This document shows, piece by piece, positions 36,535-48,650 of a stretch of 64,000 nt of DNA (position 1 is its first letter; the number at the start of each line of letters is the position of its first letter). The stretch covers positions 868,001 to 932,000 of the forward strand of contig JAGFBZ010000373.1 in assembly GCA_018398805.1 (NCBI GenBank), read 5' to 3'. Source of the stretch: Hirundichthys speculiger (taxonomy: Eukaryota > Chordata > Actinopteri > Beloniformes > Exocoetidae). The notes under the pieces were generated by a model that did not search any database, was not told where the DNA came from, and worked only from the letters and a program-made list of their open reading frames with translations. A program made the position numbers and the translations under genes.

Positions 36535-36617
36535 GTCAGGATGGCCTAGTGGTCTAAGGCGCTGCGTTCAGGTCGCAGTTTCCCCTTGAGGCGTGGGTTC
36601 GAATCCCACTTCTGACA
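36535..36617 (+). tRNA. tRNA-Leu (anticodon CAG), array copy 1
   Basis: 83 nt with long variable arm. The anticodon loop is TTCAGGT between CTGCG and CGCAG; the B box is GGTTCGAATCC; the A box reads TGGCCTAGTGG. The acceptor stem GTCAGGA/TTCTGAC pairs with one G-U. The anticodon-stem 3' side is followed by TTTCCCC, where other copies have CTCCCC. Confidence 0.85.
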
Positions 36618-37733
36618 GCTCTTTCTCGTCAGGTTTGGCCTTGAGTCCCAGTTGCTTCAACATCCAATGTAAAACCTGAGGCGAATCAATCGTGTGAATC
36701 ACTTTGCTGTGAAGACTGAAATAGAATATCCAACTGGCTATCCGTCTGTCCATCTATCCAAATGGAGATTCATCTGTCCATCTATTCAATTGGCTATTCG
36801 TCTGTCCGTCTATCCAACTGGCGATTTGTCTGTTCCTCTATCCAACTGGCTGTCCGTCTATTCATCTATCTATCTGTCCAACTGGCTGTTCGTCTAACCA
36901 TCTATCCAACTGGCTATCCGTCTGTCTATCTATCCAATTGGCCAACTGGCTATCCATCTGTCCATGTATCCAACTGGCTAGTGGTCTGTCCATCTATACA
37001 ACTGGCTGTTCGTCTGACCATCTGTCCATCTATCCAACTGGCTATTCGTCTGTCCATCTATCCTACTGGCGATTTGTCTGTTCCTCTATCCAACTGGCTA
37101 TCCATCTGTCCAACTGGCTGTTCGTCTAACCATCTATCCAACTGGCTATCCAGCTATCCGTCTGTCCATCTATCCAAATGGCGATTCATCTGTCCATCTA
37201 TTCAATTGGCTATTCGTCTGTCCATCTATCCAAATGGCGATTCATTTGTCCATCTATCCAATTGGCTATTCGTCTGTCCATCTATCCAACTGTCTATTCA
37301 TCTATCTATCTGTCCAAGTGGCTGTTCGTCTCTATTCATTGGCTCGTCTGTCCATCTATCCAAAGGCGATTCATTGTCCATCTATCCAATTGGCTATTCG
37401 TCTGTCCATCTATCCAACTGTCTATTCATCTATCTATCTGTCCAAGTGGCTGTTCGTCTGTCCATCTATCCAACTGGCTATCCGTCTGTCCATCTATCCA
37501 ACTGGCGATTCGTCTCTCCGTCTGTCCATCTATCCAACTGGCTATTCGTCTGACCATCTATCCAACTGGCTGTCCGTCTATCCATCTATCCAACTGGCTT
37601 TTCGTCTATCCATCTATCCAACTGGTTAGTGGTCTGTCCATCTATCCAACTGTCTATTCATCTATCTATCTGTCTGACCAACTGGCTATTCGTCTGTACG
37701 TCTATCTACCAAAGCGTACACAAACACACACCA

Positions 37734-37816
37734 GTCAGGATGGCCTAGTGGTCTAAGGCGCTGCGTTCAGGTCGCAGTTTCCCCTTGAGGCGTGGGTTCG
37801 AATCCCACTTCTGACA
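37734..37816 (+). tRNA. tRNA-Leu (CAG), array copy 2
   Basis: Same sequence as the copy at 36535, including A box TGGCCTAGTGG and the TTTCCCC variable arm, and the same TCTTTCTC start of the downstream spacer. The two are probably the product of a recent cassette duplication. Confidence 0.85.
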
Positions 37817-38457
37817 GCTCTTTCTCATCAGGTTTGGCCTTGAGTCCCAGTTGCTTCAACATCCAATGTAAAACCTGAGGCGAATCAATCGTGTGAATCA
37901 CTTTGCTGTGAAGACTGAAATAGAATATCCGTCTGTCCATCTATTCAATTGGCTATTCATCTATCCAACTGGCGATTTGTCTGTTCCTCTATCCAACTGG
38001 CTGTCCGTCTATTCATCTATCTATCAGTCCAACTGGCTGTTCGTCTATCCGTCTGTCTATCTATCCAATTGGCCAACTGGCTATCCATCTATCCAACTGG
38101 CTAGTGGTCTGTCCATCTATACAACTGGCTGTTCGTCTGACCATCTGTCCATCTATCCAACTGGCTATTCGTCTGTCCATCTATCCTACTGGCGATTTGT
38201 CTGTTTCTCTATCCAACTGGCTGTTCGTCTAACCATCTATCCAACTGGCTAGTGGTCTGTCCGTCTATCCAACTGGATATCCGTCTGTCCGTCTATCCAT
38301 CTATCCAACTGGTTAGTGGTCTGTCTATCTAACCAACTGGATTTCTCTCTGTCCATCTATCCAACTGTCTATTCATCTATCTATCTGTCTGACCAAGTGG
38401 CTATTCGTCTGTACGTCTATCTACCAATGTGTACACTCACACACAAAACACACAACA

Positions 38458-38476
38458 GTCAGGATGGCCTAGTGGT
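38458..38476 (+). pseudogene. tRNA-Leu 5' fragment (19 nt)
   Basis: GTCAGGATGGCCTAGTGGT joins directly to minisatellite, so everything after the A box is deleted. Confidence 0.9.
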
Positions 38477-39055
38477 ATCCAACTGGCTATCCAGCTATCC
38501 GTCTGTCCATCTATCCAAATGGCGATTCATCTGTCCATCTATTCAATTGGCTATTCGTCTGTCCGTCTATCCAACTGGCTATCCGTCTGTCCATCTATCC
38601 AAATGGCGATTCATTTGTCCATCTATCCAATTGGCTATTCGTCTGTCCATCTATCCAACTGTCTATTCATCTATCTATCTGTCCAAGTGGCTGTTCGTCT
38701 GTCCATCTATCCAACTGGCTATCCGTCTGTCCATCTATCCAACTGGCGATTCGTCTCTCCGTCTGTCCATCTATCCAACTGGCTGTTCGTCTAACCATCT
38801 ATCCAACTGGCTATCCGTCTGTCCATCTATCCAACTGGCTAGTGGTCTGTCCGTCTATCCAACTGGATATCCGTCTGTCCGTCTATCCGTCTATCCATCT
38901 ATCCAACTGGTTAGTGGTCTGTCTATCTAACCAACTGGATTTCTCTCTGTCCATCTATCCAACTGTCTATTCATCTATCTATCTGTCTGACCAAGTGGCT
39001 ATTCGTCTGTACGTCTATCTACCAATGTGTACACTCACACACAAAACACACAACA

Positions 39056-39074
39056 GTCAGGATGGCCTAGTGGT
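39056..39074 (+). pseudogene. tRNA-Leu 5' fragment (19 nt), duplicate
   Basis: Same junction as at 38458-38476, and the preceding CA-rich leader is identical; the deleted cassette was itself amplified. Confidence 0.9.
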
Positions 39075-41469
39075 ATCCAACTGGCTATCCAGCTATCCGT
39101 CTGTCCATCTATTCAATTGGCTATTCGTCTGTCCGTCTATCCAACTGGCGATTTGTCTGTTCCTCTATCCAACTGGCTATCCATCTGTCCGTCTATTCAT
39201 CTATCTATCTGTCCAACTGGTTGTTCGTCTATCCATCTATCCAACTGGCTATCCGTCTGTCTATCTATCCAACTGGCTAGTGGTCTGTCCATCTATCCAA
39301 CTGGCTATCCGTCTAACCGTCTGTCCATCTATCCAACTGGCTATACGTCTGTCCATCTATCCAACTGGCTGTTCGTCTGACCATCTATCCAACTGGCTAT
39401 TCGTCTGTCCATCTATCCTACTGGCGATTTGTCTGTTCCTCTATCCAACTGGCTATCCATCTGTCCAACTGGCTGTTCGTCTAACCATCTATCCAACTGG
39501 CGATCCGTCTGTCCGTCTGACCATCTATCCAACTGGCTATCCGTCTGTCCATCTATCCAACTGGCTAGTGATCTGTCCATCTATCCAACTGGCTATCCAT
39601 CTTTCCATCTATCCAACAGGCTATCCGTCTGTCCGTCTATCCATTTATCCAACTGGCTGTTTGTCTATCCATCTATCCAACTGGCTATTCGTCTGACCAT
39701 CTATCCAACTGGCTATCCGTCTGTCCATATCCAACTGGCTAGTGGTCTGTCCATCTATCCAACTGGATATCCGTCTGTCCGTCTATCCATCTATCCAACT
39801 GGCTGTTCGTCTATCCATCTATCCAACTGGCTATCCCTCTGTCTATCTATCCAATTGGCCAACCATCTATCCAACTGGCTTTTTGTCTGTCCAGCTGGCT
39901 AGTGGTCTGTCCTTCTATCCAACTGGCTATCCATCTATACAACTGGCTGTTCGTCTGACCATCTGTCCATCTATCCAACTGGCTATCCGTCTGTCCATCT
40001 ATCCAACTGGCTATCCGTCTGTCCATCTATCCAACTGGCTGTTCGTCTGACCATCTATCTAACTGGCTATTCGTCTGTCCATCTATCCTACTGGCGATTT
40101 GTCTGTTCCTCTATCCAACTGACTATCCATCTGTCCAACTGGCTGTTCGTCTAACGATCTATCCAACTGGCTATCCGTCTGTCCATCTATCCAACTGGCG
40201 ATTCGTCTGTCCGTCTGACCATCTATCCAACTGGCTATCCATCTGTCCATCTATCCAACTGGCTAGTGGTCTGTCCATCTATCCAACTGGCTGTTCGTCT
40301 GACCATCTATCTAACTGCCTATTCGTCTGTCTATCTATCCTACTGGCGATTTGTCTGTTCCTCTATCCAACTGGCTATCCATCTGTCCAACTGGCTGTTC
40401 GTCTAACGATCTATCCAACTGGCTATCCGTCTGTCCATCTATCCAACTGGCGATTCGTCTGTCCGTCTGACCATCTATCCAACTGGCTATCCGTCTGTCC
40501 ATCTATCCAACTGGCTAGTGTCTGTCCATCTATCCAACTGGCTAGTCCGTCTGTCCATCTATCCAACTGGCTATCCGTCTGTCCGTCTATCCATCTATCC
40601 AACTGGCTGTTCGTCTATCCATCTATCCAACTGGCTATTCGTCTGACCATCTATCCAACTGGCTTTTCGTCTGACCATCTATCCAACTGACTATCCATCT
40701 GTCCATCTATCCAACTGGCTAGTGGTCTGTCCATCTATCCATCTGGCTATCCATCTATACAACTGGCTTTTCGTCTGACCACCTGTCCATCTATCAAACT
40801 GGCTATCCGTCTGTCCATCTATCCAACTGGCTATCCGTCTGTCCATCTATCCAACTGGCTGTTCGTCTGACCATCTATCCAACTGGCTATTCGTCTGTCC
40901 ATCTATCCTACTGGCGATTTGTCTGTTCCTCTATCCAACTGGCTATCTGTCCAACTGGCTGTTCGTCTAACCATCTATCCAACTGGCTATCCGTCTGTCC
41001 ATCTATCCAACTGGCGATTCGTCTGTCCGTCTGACCATCTATCCAACTGGCTATCCGTCTGTCCATCTATCCAACTGGCTAGTGGTCTGTCCATCTATCC
41101 AACTGGCTATCCGTCTGTCCATCTATCCAACTGGCTATCCGTCTGTCCGTCTATCCATCTATCCAACTGGCTGTTCGTCTATCCATCTATCCAACTGGCT
41201 ATTCGTCTGACCATCTATCCAACTGGCTATCCGTCTGTCCATCTATCCAACTGGATATCCGTCTGTCCGTCTATCCATCTATCCAACTGGCTGTTCGTCT
41301 ATCCATCTATCCAACTGGTTAGTGGTCTGTCCATCTAACCAACTGGATTTCTCTTTGTCCATCTATCCAACTGTCTATTCATCTATCTATCTGTCTGACC
41401 AACTGGCTATTCGTCTGTACGTCTATCTACCAATGTGTACACTCACACACCGCACAAAAACACACACCA

Positions 41470-41552
41470 GTCAGGATGGCCGAGCGGTCTAAGGCGCTGC
41501 GTTCAGGTCGCAGTCTCCCCTTGAGGCGTGGGTTCGAATCCCACTTCTGACA
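41470..41552 (+). tRNA. tRNA-Leu (CAG), array copy 3, canonical
   Basis: 83 nt; A box TGGCCGAGCGG, anticodon CAG, variable arm CTCCCCTTGAGG, B box GGTTCGAATCC. As far as can be recalled, it differs from the usual vertebrate tRNA-Leu(CAG) only in the variable arm and in one G-U pair of the acceptor stem. Good candidate for a functional copy, apart from the missing terminator. Confidence 0.92.
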
Positions 41553-42284
41553 GCTCTTTATCGTCAGGTTTGGCCTTGAGTCCCAGTTGCTTCAACATCC
41601 AATGTAAAACCTGAGGCGAATCAATCGTGTGAATCACTTTGCTGTGAAGACTGAAATAGAATATCCAACTGGCTATCCAGCTATACAACTGGATGTTCGT
41701 CTGACCATCTATCCAACTGGCTGTTCGTCTGACCATCTATCCAACTGGCTAGCGGTCTGTCCATCTATCCAACTGACTATCCATCTGTCTGTCTATCCAA
41801 CTGGCTATTCGTCTGTCCATCTATCCAACTGACTATCCGTCTGTCCATCTATCCAAATGGCTGTTCGTCTGACCATCTATCCAACTGGCTATTCGTCTGT
41901 CCATCTATCCTACTGGCGATTTGTCTGTTCCTCTATCCAACTAGCTATCCATCTGTCCAACTGGCTGTTCGTCTAACCATCTATCCAACTGGCTATCTGT
42001 CTGTCCATCTATCTAACTGGCTAGTGGTCTGTCCATCTATCCAACTGGCTATCCGTCTGTTCGTCTATCCAACTGGCTATCCCTCATTCCGTCTATCCAT
42101 CTATCCAACTGGCTGTTCGTCTATCTATCCAACTGGTTAGTGGTCTGTCCATCTAACCAACTGGATTTCTCTCTGTCCATCTATCCAACTGTCTATTCAT
42201 CTATCTATCTGTCTGACCAAGTGGCTATTCATCTGTACGTCTATCTACCAATGTGTACACGCACACACACAAACACACACACCA

Positions 42285-42331
42285 GTCAGGATGGCCGAGT
42301 GGTCTAAGGTGCTGCGTTAAGGTCGCAGTCT
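42285..42331 (+). pseudogene. tRNA-Leu 5' half, anticodon changed
   Basis: Ends after the anticodon stem, where it joins minisatellite. The anticodon loop reads TTAAGGT instead of TTCAGGT (CAG to AAG), and GGCGCTGCG has become GGTGCTGCG. Confidence 0.88.
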
Positions 42332-43731
42332 ATCCGTCTGTCCATCTATCCAAATGGCGATTCATCTGTGCATCTATCCAATTGGCTATTCGTCTGTCCG
42401 TCTATCCAAATGGCGGTCCATCTGTCCATCTATCCAACTGGCTAGTGGTCTGTCCATCTATCCAACTGTCTTTTCATCTATCTATCTGTCCAACTGGCTG
42501 TTCGTCTATCCATCTATCCAACTGGCTATCCGTCTGTCCATCTATCCAACTGGCGATTCGTCTCTCCGTCTGTCCATCTATCCAACTGGCTATTCGTCTG
42601 ACCATCTATCCAACTGGCTATCCATCTGTCCATCTATCCAAGTGGCTATCCGTCTGTCCATCTATCCAACTGGCTATCCGTCTGTCCATCTATCCAAGTG
42701 GCTAGTGGTCTGTCCATCTATCCAACTGGATATCCGTCCGTCCGTCTATCCATCTATCCAACTGGCTGTTCGTCTATCCATCTATCCAACTGGTTAGTGG
42801 TCTGTCTATCTATCCAATTGGCTATTTGTCTGTCCATCTATCCAACTGGCTATCCGTCTGTCCATCTATCCAATTGGCTATTTGTCTGTCCGTCTATCCA
42901 AATGGCGATTTGTCTGTTCCTCTATCCAACTGGCTATCCGTCTATTCATCTATCTATCTGTCCAACTGGCTGTTCGTCTATCCATCTATCCAACTGGCTA
43001 TCCGTCTGTCTATCTATCCAATTGGCCAACCGTCTCTCCATCTATCCAACTGGCTTTTCGTCTGTCCATCTATCCAACTGGCTTTTCGTCTGTCCATCTA
43101 TCCAACTGGCTGTTCGTCTGACCATCTGTCCATCTATCCAACTGGCTATTCGTCTGTTCATCTATCCAACTGGCTATCCATCTATACAACTGGCTGTTCG
43201 TCTGACCATCTGTCCATCTATCCAACTGGCTATCCGTCTGTCTATCTATCCAATTGGCCAACCGTCTCTCCATCTATCCAACTGGCTTTTCGTCTGACTA
43301 TCTATCAAACTGGCTATCCATCTGTCCATCTATCCAACTGGCTAGTGGTCTGTCCATCTATCCAACTGGCTATCCATCTATACAACTGGCTGTTCGTCTG
43401 TCCATCTATCCAACTGGCTAGTGGTCTTTCCATCTATCCAACTGGCTATCCGTCTGACCATCTATCCAACTGGCTATCCGTCTGTCCATCTATCCAACTG
43501 GCTATCGGTCTGTCCATCTATCCAACTGGATATCCGTCGGTCCGTCTATCCATCTATCCAACTGGCTGTTCGTCTATCCAACTGGTTAGTGGTCTGTCTA
43601 TCTAACCAACTGGATTTCTCTCTGTCCATCTATCCAACTGTCTATTCATCTATCTATCTGTCTGACCAAGTGGCTATTCGTCTGTACGTCTATCTACCAA
43701 TGTGTACACTCACACACACAAACACACACCA

Positions 43732-43814
43732 GTCAGGATGGCCTAGCGGTCTAAGGCGCTGCGTTCAGGTCGCAGTCTCCCCTTGAGGCGTGGGTTCGAA
43801 TCCCACTTCTGACA
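43732..43814 (+). tRNA. tRNA-Leu (CAG), array copy 4
   Basis: Full 83 nt with A box TGGCCTAGCGG, intermediate between the two main variants. B box and anticodon intact. Confidence 0.87.
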
Positions 43815-44738
43815 GCTCTTTATCGTCAGGTTTGGCCTTGAGTCCCAGTTGCTTCAACATCCAATGTAAAACCTGAGCCGAATCAATCATGTGAATCACT
43901 TTGCTGTGAAGACTGAAATAGAATATTTCTATTCAGCTATCCGTCTGTCCGTCTATCCAAATGGCGATTTGTCTGTTCCTCTATCCAACTGGCGATTTGT
44001 CTGTCCGTCTATTCATCTATCTATCTGTCCAACTGGCTGTTTGTCTGTCCATCTGTCCATCTATCCAACTGGCTATCTATCTATACAACTGGCTGTTCGT
44101 CTGTCCATCTATCCAACTGGCTGTCCGTCTGTCCATCTATCCAACTGGCTATCCGTCTGTCCATCTATCCAACTGGCTATCCGTCTGTCCATCTATCCAA
44201 CTGGCTGTTTGTCTGTCCATCTATCCTACTGGTGATTTGTCTGTTCCTCTATCCAACTGGCTATCCATCTGTCCAACTGGCTGTTCGTCTAACCATCTAT
44301 CCAACTGGCTATCCGTCTGTCCATCTATCCAACTGGCGATTCGTCTGGCCGTCTGACCATCTATCCAACTGGCTATCCGTCTGTCCATCTATCCAACTGG
44401 CGATTCGTCTGTCTGTCTGACCATCTATCCAACTGGCTATCCGTCTGTCCATCTATCCAACTGGCGATTCGTCTGTCTGTCTGACCTTCTATCCAACTGG
44501 ATATCCGCCTGTCCATCTATCCAACTGGATATCAGCCTGTCCATCTATCCATCTATCCAACTGGCTGTTCGTCTATCCATCTATCCAACTGGTTAGTGGT
44601 CTGTCTATCTAACCAACTGGATTTCTCTCTGTCCATCTATCCAACTGTCTATTCATCTATCTATCTGTCTGACCAAGTGGCTATTCGTCTGTACGTCTAT
44701 CTACCAATGTGTACACTCACACAACAAAACACACACCA

Positions 44739-44817
44739 GTCAGGATGGCCTAGTGGTCTAAGGCGCTGCGTTCAGGTCGCAGTCTCCCCTTGAGGCGTGG
44801 GTTCAATTCCCACTTCT
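44739..44817 (+). pseudogene. tRNA-Leu copy lacking its 3' end
   Basis: Intact to the variable arm, then the T loop reads GGTTCAATTCC (B box damaged) and the last bases of the acceptor stem plus the next few are deleted (CACTTCTTTATCG). Confidence 0.85.
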
Positions 44818-45728
44818 TTATCGTCAGGTTTGGCCTTGAGTCCCAGTTGCTTCAACATCCAATGTAAAACCTGAGCCGAATCAATCGTGTGAATCACTTT
44901 GCTGTGGAGACTGAAATAGAATATCCAACTGGCTATCCGTCTGTCCATCTATCCAATTGGCTATTTGTCTGTCCGTCTATCCAAATGGCGATTTGTCTGT
45001 TCCTCTATCCAACTGGCTATCCGTCTATTCATCTATCTATCTGTCCAACTGGCTGTTCGTCTATCCATCTATCCAACTGGCTATCCTTCTGTCTATCTAT
45101 CCAATTGGCCAACCGTCTCTCCATCTATCCAACTGGCTTTTCGTCTGACCATCTATCCAACTGGCTATTCGTCTGTTCATCTATACAACTGGCTGTTCGT
45201 CTGACCATCTGTCCATCTATCCAACTGGCTATCCGTCTGTCTATCTATCCAATTGGCCAACCGTCTCTCCATCTATCCAACTGGCTTTTCGTCTGACTAT
45301 CTATCAAACTGGCTATCCATCTGTCCATCTATCCAACTGGCTAGTGGTCTGTCCATCTATCCAACTGGCTATCCATCTATACAACTGGCTGTTCGTCTGT
45401 CCATCTATCCAACTGGCTAGTGGTCTGTCCATCTATCCAACTGGCTATCCGTCTGACCATCTATCCAACTGGCTATCCGTCTGTCCATCTATCCAACTGG
45501 CTAGCGGTCTGTCCATCTATCCAACTGGATATCCGTCGGTCCGTCTATCCATCTATCCAACTGGCTGTTCGTCTATCCAACTGGTTAGTGGTCTGTCTAT
45601 CTAACCAACTGGATTTCTCTCTGTCCATCTATCCAACTGTCTATTCATCTATCTATCTGTCTGACCAAGTGGCTATTCGTCTGTACGTCTATCTACCAAT
45701 GTGTACACTCACACACAAACACACACCA

Positions 45729-45811
45729 GTCAGGATGGCCGAGCGGTCTAAGGCGCTGCGTTCAGGTCGCAGTCTCCCCTTGAGGCGTGGGTTCGAATCC
45801 CACTTCTGACA
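45729..45811 (+). tRNA. tRNA-Leu (CAG), array copy 5, canonical
   Basis: Identical to the copy at 41470-41552. The first run of five T downstream is about 155 nt away, in a minisatellite variant (GGCTTTTTGTC at 45966). Confidence 0.92.
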
Positions 45812-46541
45812 GCTCTTTATCGTCAGGTTTGGCCTTGAGTCCCAGTTGCTTCAACATCCAATGTAAAACCTGAGCCGAATCAATCGTGTGAATCACTTTG
45901 CTGTGGAGACTGAAATAGAATATCCAACTGGCTATCCAGCTATCCGTCTGTCTATCTATCCAATTGGCTTTTTGTCTGTCCGTCTATCCAAATGGCGATT
46001 TGTCTGTTCCTCTATCCAACTGGCTATCCGTCTATTCATCTATCTATCTGTCCAACTGGCTGTTCGTCTATCCATCTATCCAACTGGCTATCCGTCGGTC
46101 TATCTATCCAATTGGCCAACCGTCTCTCCATCTATCCAACTGGCTTTTCGTCTGACCATCTATCCAACTGGCTATCCATCTATCCAACTGGCTGTTCGTC
46201 TGACCATCTGTCCATCTATCCAACTGGCTATTCGTCTGTCCATCTATCCAACTGGCTATCCATCTGTACAACTGGCTGTTCGTCTGACCATCTGTCCATC
46301 TATCCAACTGGCTAGTGTCTTTTCCATCTATCCAACTGGCTATCCGTCTGTCCATCTATCCAACTGGCTATCCGTCTGTCCATCTATCCAACTGGCTGTT
46401 CGTCTGACCATCTATCCAACTGGCTATCAGTCTGTCCATCTATCCTACTGGCTATTCGTCTATCTATCTAACCAACTGGCTATCTCTCTGACCACTATCC
46501 AACTGGCTATCTACCTCAACACACACACAACACACACACCA

Positions 46542-46577
46542 GTCAGGATGGCCGAGCGGTCTAAGGCGCTGCGTTCA
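46542..46577 (+). pseudogene. tRNA-Leu 5' part, cut by transposon insertion
   Basis: GTCAGGATGGCCGAGCGGTC and on to GCGTTCA, then transposon sequence. The missing 3' part continues at 53677 after a 7-bp duplication. Before the insertion this was a canonical copy. Confidence 0.95.
46571..46577. other. left target-site duplication GCGTTCA
   Basis: Part of the tRNA anticodon arm, repeated at 53677-53683 on the other side of the transposon. Confidence 0.93.
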
Positions 46578-46589
46578 AGCTGGGGAACA

Positions 46590-46682
46590 ATCGGCCAGGT
46601 AAGATGGGGAAGAAAGGGGAAGAAGGGGGAAGAAGAAAAAGGAAGGGGAAAGGGAAAAAAGAGAAAAAAAAGAGAAAAGACG
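46590..46682. repeat. polypurine tract inside the left end of the transposon
   Basis: About 85 bases nearly all A and G (GGGGAAGAAAGGGGAAGAAG and so on), one pyrimidine-free block of more than 70. Confidence 0.85.
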
Positions 46683-47394
46683 AGCATTCGTGATCATAAC
46701 ACTCTGTTTCATGCACCATTAGCCACAGAAACAGTAGTTTAGAATGTTTGATACTTTTGAAAGACTTCGCCTGGATTCGAACCCGCGAGTGTGGTAAATG
46801 GTGCGTTCAAGGTAAACAGAAAATAGATCTGCCCTGCAGACACATTTCTTTTTTAAATAATCATGTAATAACTATGTAATTGTACTATATGTATCAGTAA
46901 TATTATTTATATTTGTTTATATGAGTACAGACACTGACATATTTGAAATCTGTCATGTCTGTTGATAATTATGTGATATTATTAACATTATTAATGTGTT
47001 ATTCTTTGTGTTTCCTCTTCCACTTACCTGGAGAACTGGGATGCTCAATGCAGGTGGATATCATCACTTGGAGCTTTCCATTGCCAGCCTTCATTCTGCA
47101 ACATCTCCACATGAAACCACCTCCTATATTTGCATCTACTTCACAATTAAGTCCTTGTCATTTATCTTTGTTTGTGGCATCTAATGTTGCTTTTTCAGGT
47201 TTCTTTTATGTTGTGTGAAATGAATTTTGTAAATAAACATTTTTAAAAATTCAAAATTGTTGTTGTTTTAATGTAATAACTCAAAAAACACCCAATTCTT
47301 CTTCAAGTTTTACAATATTTAATTATAACAAATAAATAATGCAAACAGAACAGAACACACAAAACAGTTCTTAATGTTAATTAAACACTTAAAT

Positions 47395-47525
47395 AAAAAT
47401 TACAAAAAAATTAAATAAATATATATATATAATAAAAATAAATAAATAAAAAAATAAAATAAAATAATAAAATAAAAAAATAAATAATAAAAAATAAAAA
47501 AATATTAATAAAAAAAAAATTTAAA
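47395..47525. repeat. A/T-rich low-complexity tract
   Basis: Runs of AAATAAAATAAT just downstream of the transposase stop, with several AATAAA hexamers readable only on the plus strand. Confidence 0.8.
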
Positions 47526-47549
47526 CTATTTACAACTATTTACAATCAA

Positions 47550-48650
47550 TTATTTAAGGAAATTTCTCCTCATCTCCTCCAACCATTGCTGCTTTGTGAG
47601 TGCCTCGAAATTCGGGCAGTACACTTTCCCACGGAAGTGACTGTGGCCAGTCTCTGCTGTGCGGAACTGGCCACATTTCTTGCAGGTGTTTGCCTCCACA
47701 GTCCTTCTGTATGGCCTCTTCGGGGTGGGACCAGCTGTCACAGGCAGGACATATTGATAAAGAACAACAGGTTGTCCTGCCTGTGGGACAACTGAGGCTG
47801 CTGGGGCTGCTGGGGCTGCTGAGGCTGCTGGGACTGCTGAGGCTGCTGAGGCTGCTGGGACTGCTGGGGCTGCTGAGGCTGCTGGGACTGCTGAGGCTGC
47901 TGGGGGCGCTACAAACAAACACCTGGCACTTTTAGGCAGGATGGGGCGTGGTGTCTGACTGTGCTTCGCCTGACCTGCTGTGTTTTCAGGTAGCTGATAT
48001 ATATGCTCCTGCTGTGCTGGGACAGGTTCTGCAGGGAGGACTCTGACCTCCTGAAGCGGCTCGTGTGACACTGGGATCACTGGAGGTAAATCGGTTCCTT
48101 GCAGCAACACAGAGAGCTCCTGTCTCTTCTGCCTGCTGTTGTGCCATTGCACAAGCGTGTTTTGATTTACCTCCACCAGCTGTATTTGAGTTCCCTGCAT
48201 CACACGGGCATTGCCGAGAACAAGTCCCCTGATTTTACGATAGTCCCTCAAAATTAGAGACCATCTCGAAGCTGCCCCCTTGCCTTTCTTTTTAGGGCTT
48301 GGGTGGAGACTACAGAGCCTAATAAAAATATTCTCCACCAACCTGCAGCAATCAGGCCACTGAGCTGGTGCACTGCTTGCACCGAGGAAGCAGCGGGTTG
48401 TGCTCTCCACACCTGGTGTTTTTGAGGGCCTCTTTGGTGTCCTAAAGCGTCCACTCAAAAGTCTGTCCTGGTGCCGTGCTGCATAAATGACCCGCTGCTT
48501 GTCGCTGTCATCCAGGCTCTCCCAGAGCTCCAGTATTCGCCCTGCCTGCAGGTTGCTGAGACAGAGCGAAGACTGATCCCGTAGCCCGACCAAGTACTCA
48601 GCCAGTCTGTCCACGTGTTGGTATCCGGGCACATTCTGGTCATCCACAGC
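47550..48650 (-). CDS. transposase last exon with Ala/Pro run and zinc knuckle
   Basis: 366 codons to the stop at 47550. Acceptor TTATAG|GCT. Residues near the middle are basic (SPKKKGKGAASRW). Then comes a run made of PAASA/PAAPA units coded by CTGCTGAGG-type repeats (about 47785-47915), and the C-terminal CKKCGQFRTAETGHSHFRG knuckle. The run has a different length in the second copy near 57200-57300. Confidence 0.75.
   Translation of the reverse strand, partial: AVDDQNVPGYQHVDRLAEYLVGLRDQSSLCLSNLQAGRILELWESLDDSDKQRVIYAARHQDRLLSGRFRTPKRPSKTPGVESTTRCFLGASSAPAQWPDCCRLVENIFIRLCSLHPSPKKKGKGAASRWSLILRDYRKIRGLVLGNARVMQGTQIQLVEVNQNTLVQWHNSRQKRQELSVLLQGTDLPPVIPVSHEPLQEVRVLPAEPVPAQQEHIYQLPENTAGQAKHSQTPRPILPKSARCLFVAPPAASAVPAASAAPAVPAASAASAVPAASAAPAAPAASVVPQAGQPVVLYQYVLPVTAGPTPKRPYRRTVEANTCKKCGQFRTAETGHSHFRGKVYCPNFEALTKQQWLEEMRRNFLK

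Larger units (their letters stand above)
36013..46570. repeat. 28-bp minisatellite array carrying tRNA-Leu genes
   Basis: About 10.5 kb of a 28-bp unit containing CCAACTGGCTATCCGTCTG. Variants change the central part to CTGTTCGTCTGACC, CTAGTGGTCTG or CGATTCGTCTG. The array is broken at irregular intervals by a conserved cassette: CCAATGTGTACACTCACAC plus a short CA run, a tRNA-Leu gene, then about 110 bp of spacer beginning GCTCTTTATCGTCAGG and ending TGAAATAGAATATCC. tRNA starts are 36535, 37734, 38458, 39056, 41470, 42285, 43732, 44739, 45729 and 46542, so the cassette copies are spaced 0.6-2.4 kb apart. Confidence 0.95.

Noticed and set aside
36535..36617. tRNA-Ser, because of the long variable arm
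   Set aside because: The anticodon is CAG and the body matches vertebrate tRNA-Leu(CAG); serine would need an NGA or GCT anticodon.
36013..46570. CRISPR-like array of 28-bp repeats
   Set aside because: The units are contiguous with no unique spacers, and the DNA is clearly from a vertebrate.
36694..46742. Many long open frames (up to 284 codons) reading PTGYPSVHLSNWL-type repeats
   Set aside because: They are the translation of the 28-bp minisatellite. Because 28 leaves remainder 1 on division by 3 and the unit has no stop in most frames, all frames stay open. There are no splice sites, and the same peptide appears in each frame.
46803..46809. GCGTTCA here as the true left boundary of the transposon
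   Set aside because: The inverted terminal sequence starts at 46578, directly after the tRNA half, and the bases after 46809 do not match the right end.
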